A DNA stretch of 64,000 nucleotides from CAVQCJ01 sp963771835 (GTDB taxonomy: Bacteria; Actinomycetota; Actinomycetes; Prado026): assembly GCA_963771835.1 (NCBI GenBank), contig CAVYVA010000001.1, positions 372,001 through 436,000 of the forward strand, in the 5' to 3' direction. This document shows positions 17,614 through 25,934 of this stretch, one piece after another. How positions within the stretch are numbered: the first letter of the stretch is position 1; the number at the start of each line of letters is the position of its first letter. Below the pieces are notes generated by a model. It saw only the letters and a program-made list of their open reading frames with translations. It was not told the DNA's origin and searched no databases. Made by a program: the position numbers and the translations under genes.

Positions 17614-18581
17614 CAGCGGCCGCCGGCCAGGACGGCGTCGAGGCGCTTGACCACCGCGTCGCGCAGGTCCTCGGGGTCGAGCACGACGACCGCTGCTCCG
17701 TACGAGGCGATCTCCTCGGCGAGCGCCCAGCTGTCCCCGTACGGGACGGTCAGCGAGTCGAAGCCTTCTGTGGCGTCGGGCGCGGTCCGCGAGGCCCGAC
17801 GGCGCAGGCCGTGGCCGGCACCGTGCCGAACCCGCAGGGTCGCCTCCCGGGTCGGCCGGGCCGCGTCGAACGTGTCCACCTGCGCCCTCAGGTCGACGTC
17901 GGGGGGCACCTCGTAGGAGTCGGCGGGGCCCGACGCGGCGACCTCGCCGGCGATCCTCGACAGGCGGAACACGCGGATGTCGGCGCGGTCCAGGTCATGG
18001 CCCACCACGTACCACCGCCCCCGGCGCGAGACCACCCCCCAGGGCTGCAGCCGGCGCTCGCGCGGCTCGGCGTCGCGCGCGCCCTGGTAGTTGAACCGGA
18101 CTTCGCGGCGCGCGCTGAGCGCCGTCGTCAGCGGCTCGAAGGCCGACTCGCCACCGGACAGCCGCGGCTCGATCGCCGGCAGCTCGGCCGGTCCGACGGT
18201 CGCGCCGCCGTCGGCCTGCAGCTTGAGCAGCGCCCGCGCCGCGGCGTTGGCCGGCCCGGGCTCGCGCCAGACGCGCGCGGCCAGCGCCAGGGCGGTCATC
18301 TCGTCCCTGGTCAGGCGCAGCGGCGGCAGGGCGTACGCGTCCCTGTCGATGCGGTAGCCGGGGTCGTCGTCCACCACCCCGGGTGCGCCGGTCTCCAGCG
18401 GCACGCCCAGCTCCCGGAGCTCGTTCTTGTCCCGCTCGAACATGCGCTCGAAGGCGTCCGTCGTCGGGCAGGCGGCGTAGTCGGGGATAGCCAGCCGGAG
18501 CTGGTCCTTCGTGACGTACCGGCGGCCCTGCGTCAGGCAGAGGACGACCTGCAGGAGACGTTCGGTCTTCGAGTCGGCCAT
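17613..18581 (-). CDS. pafB: WYL-domain transcriptional regulator PafB
   Basis: The 322-residue protein starts MADSKTERLLQVVLCLTQGR with a winged helix, followed by a WYL domain (REVRFNYQGARDAEPRERRL, then WYVVGHDLDRADIRVFRLSR) and a C-terminal WCX-like domain. Its partner PafC is encoded directly downstream with overlapping stop/start. In mycobacteria the genes lie just downstream of pafA; here two FKBP genes separate pafA and pafB, as in several other actinobacteria. Confidence 0.9.
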   Translation of the reverse strand: MADSKTERLLQVVLCLTQGRRYVTKDQLRLAIPDYAACPTTDAFERMFERDKNELRELGVPLETGAPGVVDDDPGYRIDRDAYALPPLRLTRDEMTALALAARVWREPGPANAAARALLKLQADGGATVGPAELPAIEPRLSGGESAFEPLTTALSARREVRFNYQGARDAEPRERRLQPWGVVSRRGRWYVVGHDLDRADIRVFRLSRIAGEVAASGPADSYEVPPDVDLRAQVDTFDAARPTREATLRVRHGAGHGLRRRASRTAPDATEGFDSLTVPYGDSWALAEEIASYGAAVVVLDPEDLRDAVVKRLDAVLAGGR

Positions 18582-18599
18582 GGCGCCGCGGTTCGCAGG

Positions 18600-18962
18600 T
18601 CAGCCCACGTCGAGCAGGTCGATGACGAACACCAGGGTCCGGCCGGACAACCGGTGCCCGCCGCCGGCCGCTCCGTACGCCAGCTCGGGCGGGCAGACGA
18701 GCTGCCGTCGGCCGCCCACCTTCATCCCCGGGATGCCGTCCTGCCAGCCCTGGATCAGGCCGCGCAGCGGGAACCTGATCGGCTCGCCCCGGTTCCACGA
18801 CGAGTCGAACTCCTCGCCCGTCTCGAAGTCGACGCCGACGTAGTGCACCAGGACCTGGTCGCCGGGAGCCGCCTCGGCGCCGTCGCCGAGCGTCACGTCC
18901 GACACCTGCAGCTCGGAGGGTGGCTCCCCGCCGGGGAAGTCGATCTCGGGCTTCTCGCTCAA
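18600..18962 (-). CDS. FKBP-type peptidyl-prolyl isomerase (cytoplasmic)
   Basis: The 120-residue single-domain FKBP has the family core LVHYVGVDFETGEEFDSSW, PIRFPLRGLIQGWQDGIPGM and GGRRQLVCPPELAYGAAGGG. No signal peptide is present. The TTG at 18962 (LSEKPEIDF) is chosen over longer frames because GGAGGAG lies six bases upstream. It is encoded between pafB and the FKBP lipoprotein gene. Confidence 0.88.
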   Translation of the reverse strand: MSEKPEIDFPGGEPPSELQVSDVTLGDGAEAAPGDQVLVHYVGVDFETGEEFDSSWNRGEPIRFPLRGLIQGWQDGIPGMKVGGRRQLVCPPELAYGAAGGGHRLSGRTLVFVIDLLDVG

Positions 18963-18981
18963 CGCGCGCTCCTCCGCAGGG

Positions 18982-19941
18982 TCAGTGGTACGTGCCGACG
19001 ATGTCGACGGCGAACACCAGGGTGTCGGTCCCCGAGATCCCCGCCTGGGACTGACCCTGGGCACCGTAGCCCTCCGACGGCGGTACGACGAGCAGGACAC
19101 GGTCACCGACCTTGTGCCCGACCAGGCCGTCGTCCCAGCCCTTGATCACCTGGCCGACGCCGATCCCGAAACCGGCCGGGACCCCACGCTTCCAGGACGA
19201 GTCGAACGTCTTCCCGTCGGCCCACTTCACGCCGACGTACTGCACGACCAGCAGGTCGCCCGAGCGGACCGTGTCGCCCGTGCCGGAGACCACGGTCTTG
19301 GAGACGAGGGTGGTCGGCGGGGTGCCCTTGGGGACCGTGACCGTGGGCTTGCCCACCGCGGTGCCGACGGTGGGCAGGTCGGCGCCCAGCGGCGCGGCCG
19401 GGGTGCCTTTGGCGCTCGCGTCGCCGTCGTGGCTGCCCAGCACGTCCACCACGAACACCAGCGTGTCGGTGCCCGCGATACCCGCCTGGGAGTTGCCCTG
19501 GGACCCGTAGGCGAGGGCGGGCGGGATCACCAGCAGGACCCGGCTGCCGACCGTCTGGCCCACCAGTCCCTGGTCGAACCCGTCGATGACCTGGCCCGAC
19601 CCGATCGGGAAGGCTGCCGGGGTCCTGGCCTTGTCGAACGAGGTGTCGAAGACCTTCTTGGAGGTCCAGATCTCGCCGAGGTAGTCGATCGCCACCAGCT
19701 GGCCCTTGGTGATCTTCGGCCCGGTCCCCACGTGCAGCACGGCGGTCTTCAGCGTCGTCGGCGCGGCGGTCTTGGGGATGGTGACCGTCGGCTTGGTGCC
19801 GAACCCGCCGGCGACGGCGGGCAGCCCAGGGCCGGCCGCGGTCGGTGCGGCGCTGGACGTGCCCCCGGACGAGGAGGCGCCGCAGCCCGCGACCAGGGCC
19901 GCCACCAGGGCGAGCGGGACGACGAGCAGCATGCGGCGCAC
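18982..19941 (-). CDS. Secreted FKBP lipoprotein with two isomerase domains
   Basis: The 319-residue protein has a signal peptide with a lipobox (LVAALVAGC) and should be anchored to the outer face of the membrane. It has two FKBP domains, about residues 65-170 (LVAIDYLGEIWTSKKVFDTS, ALAYGSQGNSQAGI) and 205-319 (LVVQYVGVKWADGKTFDSSW, SEGYGAQGQSQAGISGTDTL). It may help fold exported proteins. The start is GTG at 19941; an ATG nine bases downstream is possible. Confidence 0.9.
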   Translation of the reverse strand: MRRMLLVVPLALVAALVAGCGASSSGGTSSAAPTAAGPGLPAVAGGFGTKPTVTIPKTAAPTTLKTAVLHVGTGPKITKGQLVAIDYLGEIWTSKKVFDTSFDKARTPAAFPIGSGQVIDGFDQGLVGQTVGSRVLLVIPPALAYGSQGNSQAGIAGTDTLVFVVDVLGSHDGDASAKGTPAAPLGADLPTVGTAVGKPTVTVPKGTPPTTLVSKTVVSGTGDTVRSGDLLVVQYVGVKWADGKTFDSSWKRGVPAGFGIGVGQVIKGWDDGLVGHKVGDRVLLVVPPSEGYGAQGQSQAGISGTDTLVFAVDIVGTYH

Positions 19942-20076
19942 GGGAGGACGGCCTCTCGAAGGGGGTGGGTCCGTCGGAGCGCGACGGTTCGACCAGGGTA
20001 AGCCAGCCCGGCGCCCCGACCGACCGTCGGCAGCACTCTCACAGCGAACTCGTACGGCGTTCTCAGGCCGGTCGGC

Positions 20077-21444
20077 TCACATCGACTGGATGAGCTTGTC
20101 GACCCGCTCGTCGACCGAGCGGAACGGGTCCTTGCACAAGACGGTGCGCTGGGCCTGGTCGTTGAGCTTGAGGTGCACCCAGTCGACGGTGAAGTCGCGG
20201 CGCTTGTCCTGCGCATGCCGGATGAACTCCCCGCGCAGTCGGGCCCGGGTGTTCTGCGGCGGTACCGACTTGGCGGCGAACACGGTCAGGTCGCGCACCA
20301 CCCGCTCCACCTGTCCGCGTCGCTCCAGCAGGTAGTACAGCCCGCGGCGGCGGTTCACGTCGTGGTACGCCAGGTCGAGCTGGGCCACCCGCGGCGCCGA
20401 CAGGGGCAGTGAGTGCTTGTCCCGGTACCGCTCGATCATCGCGTGCTTGACCATCCAGTCGATCTCGCGGTCCACCCCGGCGTGGTCACCGCTCTCGACC
20501 GCCTTGAGCGTCCGGCCCCACAGGTCGAGGACCTGGGCGACCACCGAGCCGGGCTCGTCGAGCTCGCGGCGGGTCGCGAAGTCGCAGGCCTTGGCGTAGT
20601 ACTCCCCCTGGATGTCCAGGGCGCTGATCTCGCGGCCGTTGGCCAGCCGCACGGTCCGGCGCCCCGTGACGTCATGGCTGATCTCGCGGATGGCGCGGAT
20701 CGGGTTCTCCAGGCTCAGGTCCCGCAGCACCACCCCGGCCTCGACCATGCGCAGCACGAGGTCGGTCGCGCCGACCTTGAGCAGCGTCGTGGGCTCGGCC
20801 ATGTTCGAGTCGCCGACGATCACGTGCAGGCGGCGGTAGCGCTCGGCGTCAGCGTGCGGCTCGTCCCGGGTGTTGATGATCGGACGGCTGCGGGTGGTCG
20901 CGCTGGAGACGCCCTCCCAGATGTGCTCGGCCCGTTGGCTGAGGCAGAAGACCGCCCCCCGCGGCGTCTGCAGGACCTTGCCGGCACCGCAGATGAGCTG
21001 GCGGCTGACCAGGAACGGGATCAGGACGTCGGCGAGCCGGCCGAAGTCCCCGGCCCTGGTGACCAGGAAGTTCTCGTGGCAGCCGTAGGAGTTGCCGGCC
21101 GAGTCGGTGTTGTTCTTGAACAGGTAGACGTCGCCGGGGATCCCCTCCTCGTGCAGGCGTCGCTCGGCGTCGACCAGGAGGCCCTCGAGGATCCGCTCGC
21201 CCGCCTTGTCGTGGGCGACGAGGTCGCGCAGGTCGTCGCACTCGGGGGTGGCGTACTCCGGGTGGCTGCCCACGTCCAGGTAGAGGCGGGCGCCGTTGCG
21301 CAGGAAGACGTTGCTGCTGCGACCCCAGGAGACGACGCGGCGGAACAGGTAGCGGGCCACCTCGTCCGGAGAGAGCCGGCGCTGGCCGCGGAACGTGCAG
21401 GTGACGCCGTACTCGGTCTCGATGCCGAAGATGCGCCGGTCCAT
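20077..21444 (-). CDS. pafA: Pup-protein ligase PafA
   Basis: The 455-residue ligase attaches the C-terminal Glu of Pup to substrate lysines, using ATP. The N-terminus MDRRIFGIETEYGVTCTFRG carries the metal/ATP-binding IETEYG motif, and YATPECDDLRDLVAHDKAGE, YLFKNNTDSAGNSYGCHEN and RPIINTRDEPHADAERYRRL match the glutamine-synthetase-like fold. It is longer in some loops and shorter at the N-terminus than Dop, which distinguishes the two paralogues in this window. Confidence 0.96.
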   Translation of the reverse strand: MDRRIFGIETEYGVTCTFRGQRRLSPDEVARYLFRRVVSWGRSSNVFLRNGARLYLDVGSHPEYATPECDDLRDLVAHDKAGERILEGLLVDAERRLHEEGIPGDVYLFKNNTDSAGNSYGCHENFLVTRAGDFGRLADVLIPFLVSRQLICGAGKVLQTPRGAVFCLSQRAEHIWEGVSSATTRSRPIINTRDEPHADAERYRRLHVIVGDSNMAEPTTLLKVGATDLVLRMVEAGVVLRDLSLENPIRAIREISHDVTGRRTVRLANGREISALDIQGEYYAKACDFATRRELDEPGSVVAQVLDLWGRTLKAVESGDHAGVDREIDWMVKHAMIERYRDKHSLPLSAPRVAQLDLAYHDVNRRRGLYYLLERRGQVERVVRDLTVFAAKSVPPQNTRARLRGEFIRHAQDKRRDFTVDWVHLKLNDQAQRTVLCKDPFRSVDERVDKLIQSM

Positions 21445-21670
21445 GTCGAGAGCCTAAGTCCGCGCGGGCGGGCGGCACGGTTCCCGCACGTCGGGAGATT
21501 CGTGACGTCTGGAGTCCGGACAAATTTCGCATCTCTTCTCGGCGTGGCGCGTTGACATTCGTGGTCAAGGGGTTGCCAGGAGGGGTCGATGGGACCAGTG
21601 TGTCGAAGGCCGGGCCGAGCGTGGCCGATGGGCCGTCCGGGTGAACGGGACCGAGGAGAGGACGCGACTC
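21445..21670. other. Divergent intergenic region, pafA / secreted peptidase
   Basis: This region must hold the pafA promoter (leftward) and that of the secreted protein. A small inverted repeat TTGAC-7-GTCAA lies at 21552-21568, and its left arm resembles a -35 element (ttgaca) for the rightward gene. The next good -10 is not obvious. Confidence 0.35.
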
Positions 21671-23328
21671 GTGGGCCGGATTCCGCTGCGGGGCAGGCAC
21701 CGCAAGGTCGCCCTCCCCGTTCCCGGACAGCCCGGCCCCGCGCAGGGCCGGCCGCGGCCAGGACGTGCCGCTGGGCTCTTGCTGGTGGCCGCTGCGACCG
21801 CCGCCGTCGCACTGTCGCCGCTCGCCACGGCCTCCTCGAAGCCGCTGGCGGTGCCGCAGGCGACGGTCAAGCTGCCGCCGACGGCCGAGGCGCTGTCCCC
21901 CTACCTCCCCCAGGTGTCCTGCGACCCGGTCGCCAAGCCCGGGGTGATCGCTTTCCGGGCGCTCATGCTCGCGACGTACAGGCGGGGGTCGGACGGCGGC
22001 ATCGTCCGCGCCTGCTCTGACGGGGGCGTCTCCGAGCACAAGGAGGGCCGCGCCTGGGACTGGATGCTCGACGTCCACGACTCGGCCGATCTGGCGGTGG
22101 CCAACTCGGTGCTGGTGTGGCTGCTGTCCCCCGGCCCGCACGGCGAGCCCGCCTGGAACGCCCGGCGGTTCGGGATCATGTACATCATCTGGGACGGCCA
22201 GATCTGGGGCGCCTACCGGCCCGGCGACGGCTGGCGCCGGTACACCGGGGCGAACGAGCACACCGACCACATCCACTTCTCGTTCTCCTGGGCCGGCGCC
22301 GAGAAGCACACGTCCTGGTGGACCGGAACGGTCTCCGCCGTCGACTACGGCCCCTGCCAGCCCGCGCCGGGCGCCCTCGCGCCGGTGTACCGCGCGCCGA
22401 ACCCGCGTTCGTGCCCCTCGGTGACCGCCCCGGTCGTGGCGCCGCTCCTGGTGACGTACGCCAAGGTCGGGGACAGTGGACCGCACGTGCGCATCGTCCA
22501 GATGAAGCTGGGCGTACGGCCGCTCAGCGGCTTCTTCGGCGACCGGACGTTGGCCGCGGTGCAGGCGTACCAGCGGCGGCTGGGACTGCGGCAGACCGGG
22601 GTGGTGGACGGCTGGACCGCCTACCGGCTGGGGGTGGGCCCGAACCCGACCCCGCCGCCGCCGGCCAAGGTCGTCGCGCCGTACGCCAAGCTCGGCGACC
22701 GGGGCGCGCACGTGCGGGTGCGTGCAGACCAAGCTGGCGGTGCGGCCGGTCACGGGGATCTTCGGGACCAGGACGCTGGCCGCGGTGCAGGCGTACCAGC
22801 GGCGGCTGGGACTGCGGCAGACCGGGGTGGTGGACGGCTGGACCGCCTACCGGCTGGGGGTGGGCCCGAACCCGACCCCGCCGCCGCCGGCCAAGGTCGT
22901 CGCGCCGTACGCCAAGCTCGGCGACCGGGGGGTGCACGTGCGGGTCGTGCAGACCAAGCTCGGCATGCGGCCGGTGAACGGGATCTTCGGGACCAGGACG
23001 CTGGCCGCGGTGCAGGCGTACCAGCGGCGGCTGGGACTGCGGCAGACCGGGGTGGTGGACGGCTGGACCGCCTACCGGCTGGGGGTGGGCCCGAACCCGA
23101 CCCCGCCGCCGCCGGCCAAGGTGCTCCCGCCCTACGCCAAGCCCGGGGACACCGGCACCAGGGTCGTGCTGGTCCAGACCAAGCTCGGCGTGCGTCCGGC
23201 GACCGGGTTCTACGGGACGAGGACGACGGCGGCGGTGAAGGCGTACCAGAAGCGCTGGCGGCTGCCGCAGACCGGGGTCGTCGACCACGCGACGGCGGTC
23301 CGGCTGGGGCTGGCCAAGCGACGCCTGA
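21671..23328 (+). CDS. Secreted M15-like domain plus four peptidoglycan-binding repeats (two apparent frameshifts)
   Basis: The N-terminus has a membrane/signal segment (AAGLLLVAAATAAVALSPLA). Next comes a VanY/M15-like domain with the zinc-type motifs SEHKEGRAWDWMLDVHD and NEHTDHIHFSFSW, then four peptidoglycan-binding type-1 repeats joined by GPNPTPPPPAK linkers. Neighbouring repeats are 225 bp apart, but the first interval is 226 bp with an extra g in gggtgcgtgc at about 22720. A second extra base near 23324 would restore a KRR-stop at 23326-23328; without it the frame runs deep into prcA. The length is 3n+2, fitting two insertions. GTG at 21671 follows AGGAG; GTG at 21641 is the alternative. 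It may trim or bind cell-wall peptides. Confidence 0.78.
22551..23250 (+). repeat. Near-identical 225-bp coding repeats
   Basis: The block beginning tggccgcggtgcaggcgtac recurs at 22551, 22777 and 23002, with a diverged fourth copy at about 23227. The first three copies share about 120 to 150 bases without change. They encode peptidoglycan-binding modules and their proline linkers. Spacings are 226 and 225, which pinpoints one inserted base in the first unit. Confidence 0.85.
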
Positions 23329-23345
23329 CACGGCCTGGCAAGGGC

Positions 23346-24113
23346 TCAGCCGGTGGCGTCGCCGCTGCCCGCGCTCGGCGGCGGGCGGTGCGCCGGCTCC
23401 TCCGGGAGCTCCAGCCCGCCTTCGGCCAGCAGCGCGGTCAGCCGTTCGCCGACCAGCCGGCGGAACTTGCGGCTCCCCTGCCGGCTCCGGTCGAGCACCG
23501 CGGCCTCGAGCTGGCCGGCGTCCAGGTCGCGCGGCTCGCTGGCACCCTTCTCACCCAGCACCCGGACGGCCAGCGCCACCGCCTCGGCCAGGCCGATGCC
23601 GTCGGAGTACCGCTCCTCGAGCTCGGCCGCGATCGCATCCGACTGCCCGCCCATCGCGACGAACCCGTGCTCGTCGGCCACCGACCCGTCGAAGGTCAGC
23701 CGGTACATCTGGTCGTCGTCGGCGCTCTCGCCGACCTCGGCGACCACGATCTCGACCTCGTAGGGCTTGCTGGTCTCGGTGAAGATGGTGCCCAGGGTCT
23801 GGGCGTAGGCGTTGGCCAGCCCGCGGCCTGTCACGTCGCGGCGGTCGTAGGAGTAGCCGCGCATGTCGGCGAGCCGGACGCCGGCGACGCGCAGGTTCTC
23901 GAACTCGTTGTACTTCCCCACGGCCGCGAAGGCGATCCGGTCGTAGATCTCGCTCACCTTGTGCAGCGCCCGGGACGGGTTCTCCGCGACGAACGCGATC
24001 CCGTCGGTGTACTGGACGACGACGACGCTGCGCCCGCGCGCGATGCCCTTGCGGGCGTAGTCCGCCTTGTCCTTGATGATCTGCTCGGGCGAGACGTAGA
24101 AGGGCATCGACAC
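23346..24113 (-). CDS. prcA: Proteasome alpha subunit
   Basis: The 255-residue protein forms the outer rings of the 20S core. The N-terminus MSMPFYVSPEQIIKDKADYA includes the gate-forming residues, followed by ARKGIARGRSVVVVQYTDGI, VAENPSRALHKVSEIYDRI and GYSYDRRDVTGRGLANAYAQ. No N-terminal catalytic Thr is present, as expected. GTG at 24113 has GAGGA seven bases upstream. The C-terminal tail is Pro/Ser-rich. The gene lies 55 bp downstream of prcB. Confidence 0.96.
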   Translation of the reverse strand: MSMPFYVSPEQIIKDKADYARKGIARGRSVVVVQYTDGIAFVAENPSRALHKVSEIYDRIAFAAVGKYNEFENLRVAGVRLADMRGYSYDRRDVTGRGLANAYAQTLGTIFTETSKPYEVEIVVAEVGESADDDQMYRLTFDGSVADEHGFVAMGGQSDAIAAELEERYSDGIGLAEAVALAVRVLGEKGASEPRDLDAGQLEAAVLDRSRQGSRKFRRLVGERLTALLAEGGLELPEEPAHRPPPSAGSGDATG

Positions 24114-24168
24114 CGGAAGGTCCTCGGTTCGGTGGGGCCACCAGGACGATGGTGGCCGGCGGGTGGGG

Positions 24169-25014
24169 CTAGCTGCTGCGCAGGCCGGTGGGGCCGTCCG
24201 GCCGGTCGAGCCGGGCCTGCACCACGGTCTGCACGACCGCGCCTATCTCGACCTCCGGCACGCGGCGGTAGCCGTCTGCGGACACGACCGCGACGACGGG
24301 GAAGATCTTGCGGGCGAGGTCCGGGCCGCCGGTCGCCGAGTCGTCGTCGGCTGCGTCGTACAGCGCCTCGACGCAGACGGCGACGGCGTCTGACTCGCTC
24401 AGGTCCGGCCCGTACAGCTTCTTGAGCGACCCGCGGGCGAACATCGAGCCCGACCCGACCGAGTGGAACGAGTGCTCCTCGTAGCGGCCGCCGGTGACGT
24501 CGTAGGAGAAGATCCGCCCGCTGCCGGTCTCCAGGTCGTACCCGGCGAACAGCGGCACCACCGCGAGCCCTTGCATGGCCATGGCGAGGTTGCCGCGGAT
24601 GAGCGTCGCGAGCCGGTTGGCCTTGCCGTCCAGCGACAGCGACAGGCCCTCGATCTTCTCGTAGTGCTCGAGCTCGACCTGGAAGAGCCGCACGACCTCG
24701 ACCGCGAGCCCGGCAGCGCCGGCGATGCCGACGCAGGAGTACTCGTCGGCCGGGAAGACCTTCTCGATGTCGCGCTGCGCGATGACGTTGCCCATCGTCG
24801 CGCGGCGGTCGCCGGCCATGATCACGCCACCGTCGTAGGTGGTCGCCACGATCGTGGTCCCGTGCGGTGCGTCGAGGCGCCCGACGGGCAGCGGCTGGCT
24901 GCCCGGCAGCAGCTCGGGCGCGTGGCCGCGCAGGAACTCGGCGAACGACGGGGGGCCAGCGGTGAGGAAGGCCGCGGGCAGCCCTCCGTTCGACACGCCT
25001 GCTCGATCCGGCAC
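24169..25014 (-). CDS. prcB: Proteasome beta subunit (catalytic)
   Basis: The 281-residue precursor has a 52-residue propeptide ending RLDAPHG, followed by the catalytic Thr53 in TTIVATTYDGGVIMAGDRRA. Autocleavage at Gly52-Thr53 exposes the nucleophile. Other core segments are IEKVFPADEYSCVGIAGAAG and HSFHSVGSGSMFARGSLKKL. The gene begins three bases after the pup stop. Confidence 0.96.
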   Translation of the reverse strand: MPDRAGVSNGGLPAAFLTAGPPSFAEFLRGHAPELLPGSQPLPVGRLDAPHGTTIVATTYDGGVIMAGDRRATMGNVIAQRDIEKVFPADEYSCVGIAGAAGLAVEVVRLFQVELEHYEKIEGLSLSLDGKANRLATLIRGNLAMAMQGLAVVPLFAGYDLETGSGRIFSYDVTGGRYEEHSFHSVGSGSMFARGSLKKLYGPDLSESDAVAVCVEALYDAADDDSATGGPDLARKIFPVVAVVSADGYRRVPEVEIGAVVQTVVQARLDRPDGPTGLRSS

Positions 25015-25017
25015 CGG

Positions 25018-25233
25018 CTACTCGCCGCCCTTCTGCACGAACCCGCGGACGAACTCCTCGGCGTTGGTCTCGAGCACCTCGTCGATCTCGTCGAGCATCG
25101 CGTCGACGTCCTCGTCGAGGGCGGCCTTGCGTGCAGCAGCCGCGTCCGGGGCCGGAGCGTCCTCCGGCGGCTCGTCGGGCTCGTCGGTGCGGCGGGTCGT
25201 GCGGTCCTGGCCGCCGGTGTCCCTGGTGCTCAT
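25018..25233 (-). CDS. pup: Prokaryotic ubiquitin-like protein Pup
   Basis: The 71-residue protein is acidic and disordered-looking, with a helical C-terminal half (ARKAALDEDVDAMLDEIDEV) and the C-terminus FVRGFVQKGGE. Ending in Glu, it can be ligated by PafA without prior deamidation, so Dop here should work mainly as a depupylase. The ATG has a GGAGG site close upstream. It leads the pup-prcB-prcA transcription unit. Confidence 0.97.
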   Translation of the reverse strand: MSTRDTGGQDRTTRRTDEPDEPPEDAPAPDAAAARKAALDEDVDAMLDEIDEVLETNAEEFVRGFVQKGGE

Positions 25234-25412
25234 GGTGCCTCCGTCCGGCTTGCGCCTGCCCTGAACCTATATCTCGGCACGGACCGGCGCTGCGGTGAGC
25301 CCGCCACCGCCGAGCGCGTGTTGCGTGTCGCAGGTGTGCCGCTCACGGTCGACGGGGAAATCGAGGGGGTGGGCGGCTTGAACTGCGGGTGGGCGGGGCC
25401 GATAGGTAGCAC
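25234..25412. promoter_or_regulatory. Divergent promoter region, pup operon / redox module
   Basis: The 179-bp gap separates leftward pup from the rightward Ser/Pro-rich protein gene. On the minus strand, agatatagg at 25266-25274 is the only AT-rich stretch and could include the pup -10 element. No matching -35 is clear, and no rightward promoter was recognised. Confidence 0.35.
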
Positions 25413-25934
25413 ATGGGCGAACCGACGGGTCGGTCCCTGCGCTCCGGCGCGGGCCGCCGGCGAGACCGAGGCGTACGGCTGGTCGACGCCGCCACGGCCG
25501 GGACGGCGGCGCTCGCTGTCGCGGCGACGGGCGTGGTGACCGTGGCGCTGGCCGGGCCGCTGTCCGGTCCGGCGGCCGCGGCTGCGGGCACGAGCTCGCC
25601 GCCGTCGAGCGGCTCGGCCACCGGCGACGGGTCGGGCGCCCCGACGACCTCGCCCAGCGCACCGACACGTCCGTCGACGCGACCGAGCTCCGGCCCGGCC
25701 GGTACGGCCGGCGCCACCACGAACGGTGCGTCGCACGCCAGCCCGGCCGGCGGCTCGCCCTCGCACCGGGTGACCAGGCCGGCGGCCACCAAGACGTCGA
25801 GACCGGCCGCTGCGACCCGCAGCTCTGCGGCCACCGCCGCGCCCAGCAGCGCGCCCCCGCCGGACAGTCCGCCGCCGTCCATCCCCACCCCCACCCAGCA
25901 CCCCCACCCCACGGCGTCGTCCGGCGGTTCCTGA
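25413..25934 (+). CDS. Membrane-anchored or secreted Ser/Thr/Pro/Ala-rich protein
   Basis: The 173-residue product starts MGEPTGRSLRSGAGRRRDRG. It has one hydrophobic segment (about residues 28-48, AGTAALAVAATGVVTVALAG) followed by about 120 low-complexity residues rich in Ser, Thr, Pro and Ala. I recognise no domain. Its stop overlaps the apbE start (TGATG), so it is co-translated with the redox module. In related clusters this position often holds an FMN-binding protein whose N-terminal linker looks like this; here the FMN-binding domain is absent, so the gene may be truncated. Confidence 0.5.
   Translation: MGEPTGRSLRSGAGRRRDRGVRLVDAATAGTAALAVAATGVVTVALAGPLSGPAAAAAGTSSPPSSGSATGDGSGAPTTSPSAPTRPSTRPSSGPAGTAGATTNGASHASPAGGSPSHRVTRPAATKTSRPAAATRSSAATAAPSSAPPPDSPPPSIPTPTQHPHPTASSGGS

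Noticed and set aside
22551..23250. CRISPR-like direct repeats
   Set aside because: The 225-bp repeats encode protein modules in frame, have no spacers, and no cas genes are present.
23329..24425. Read-through of the peptidoglycan-binding frame across prcA
   Set aside because: After KRR the residues lose all family character and lie antisense to prcA. A second inserted base near 23324 explains the missing stop.
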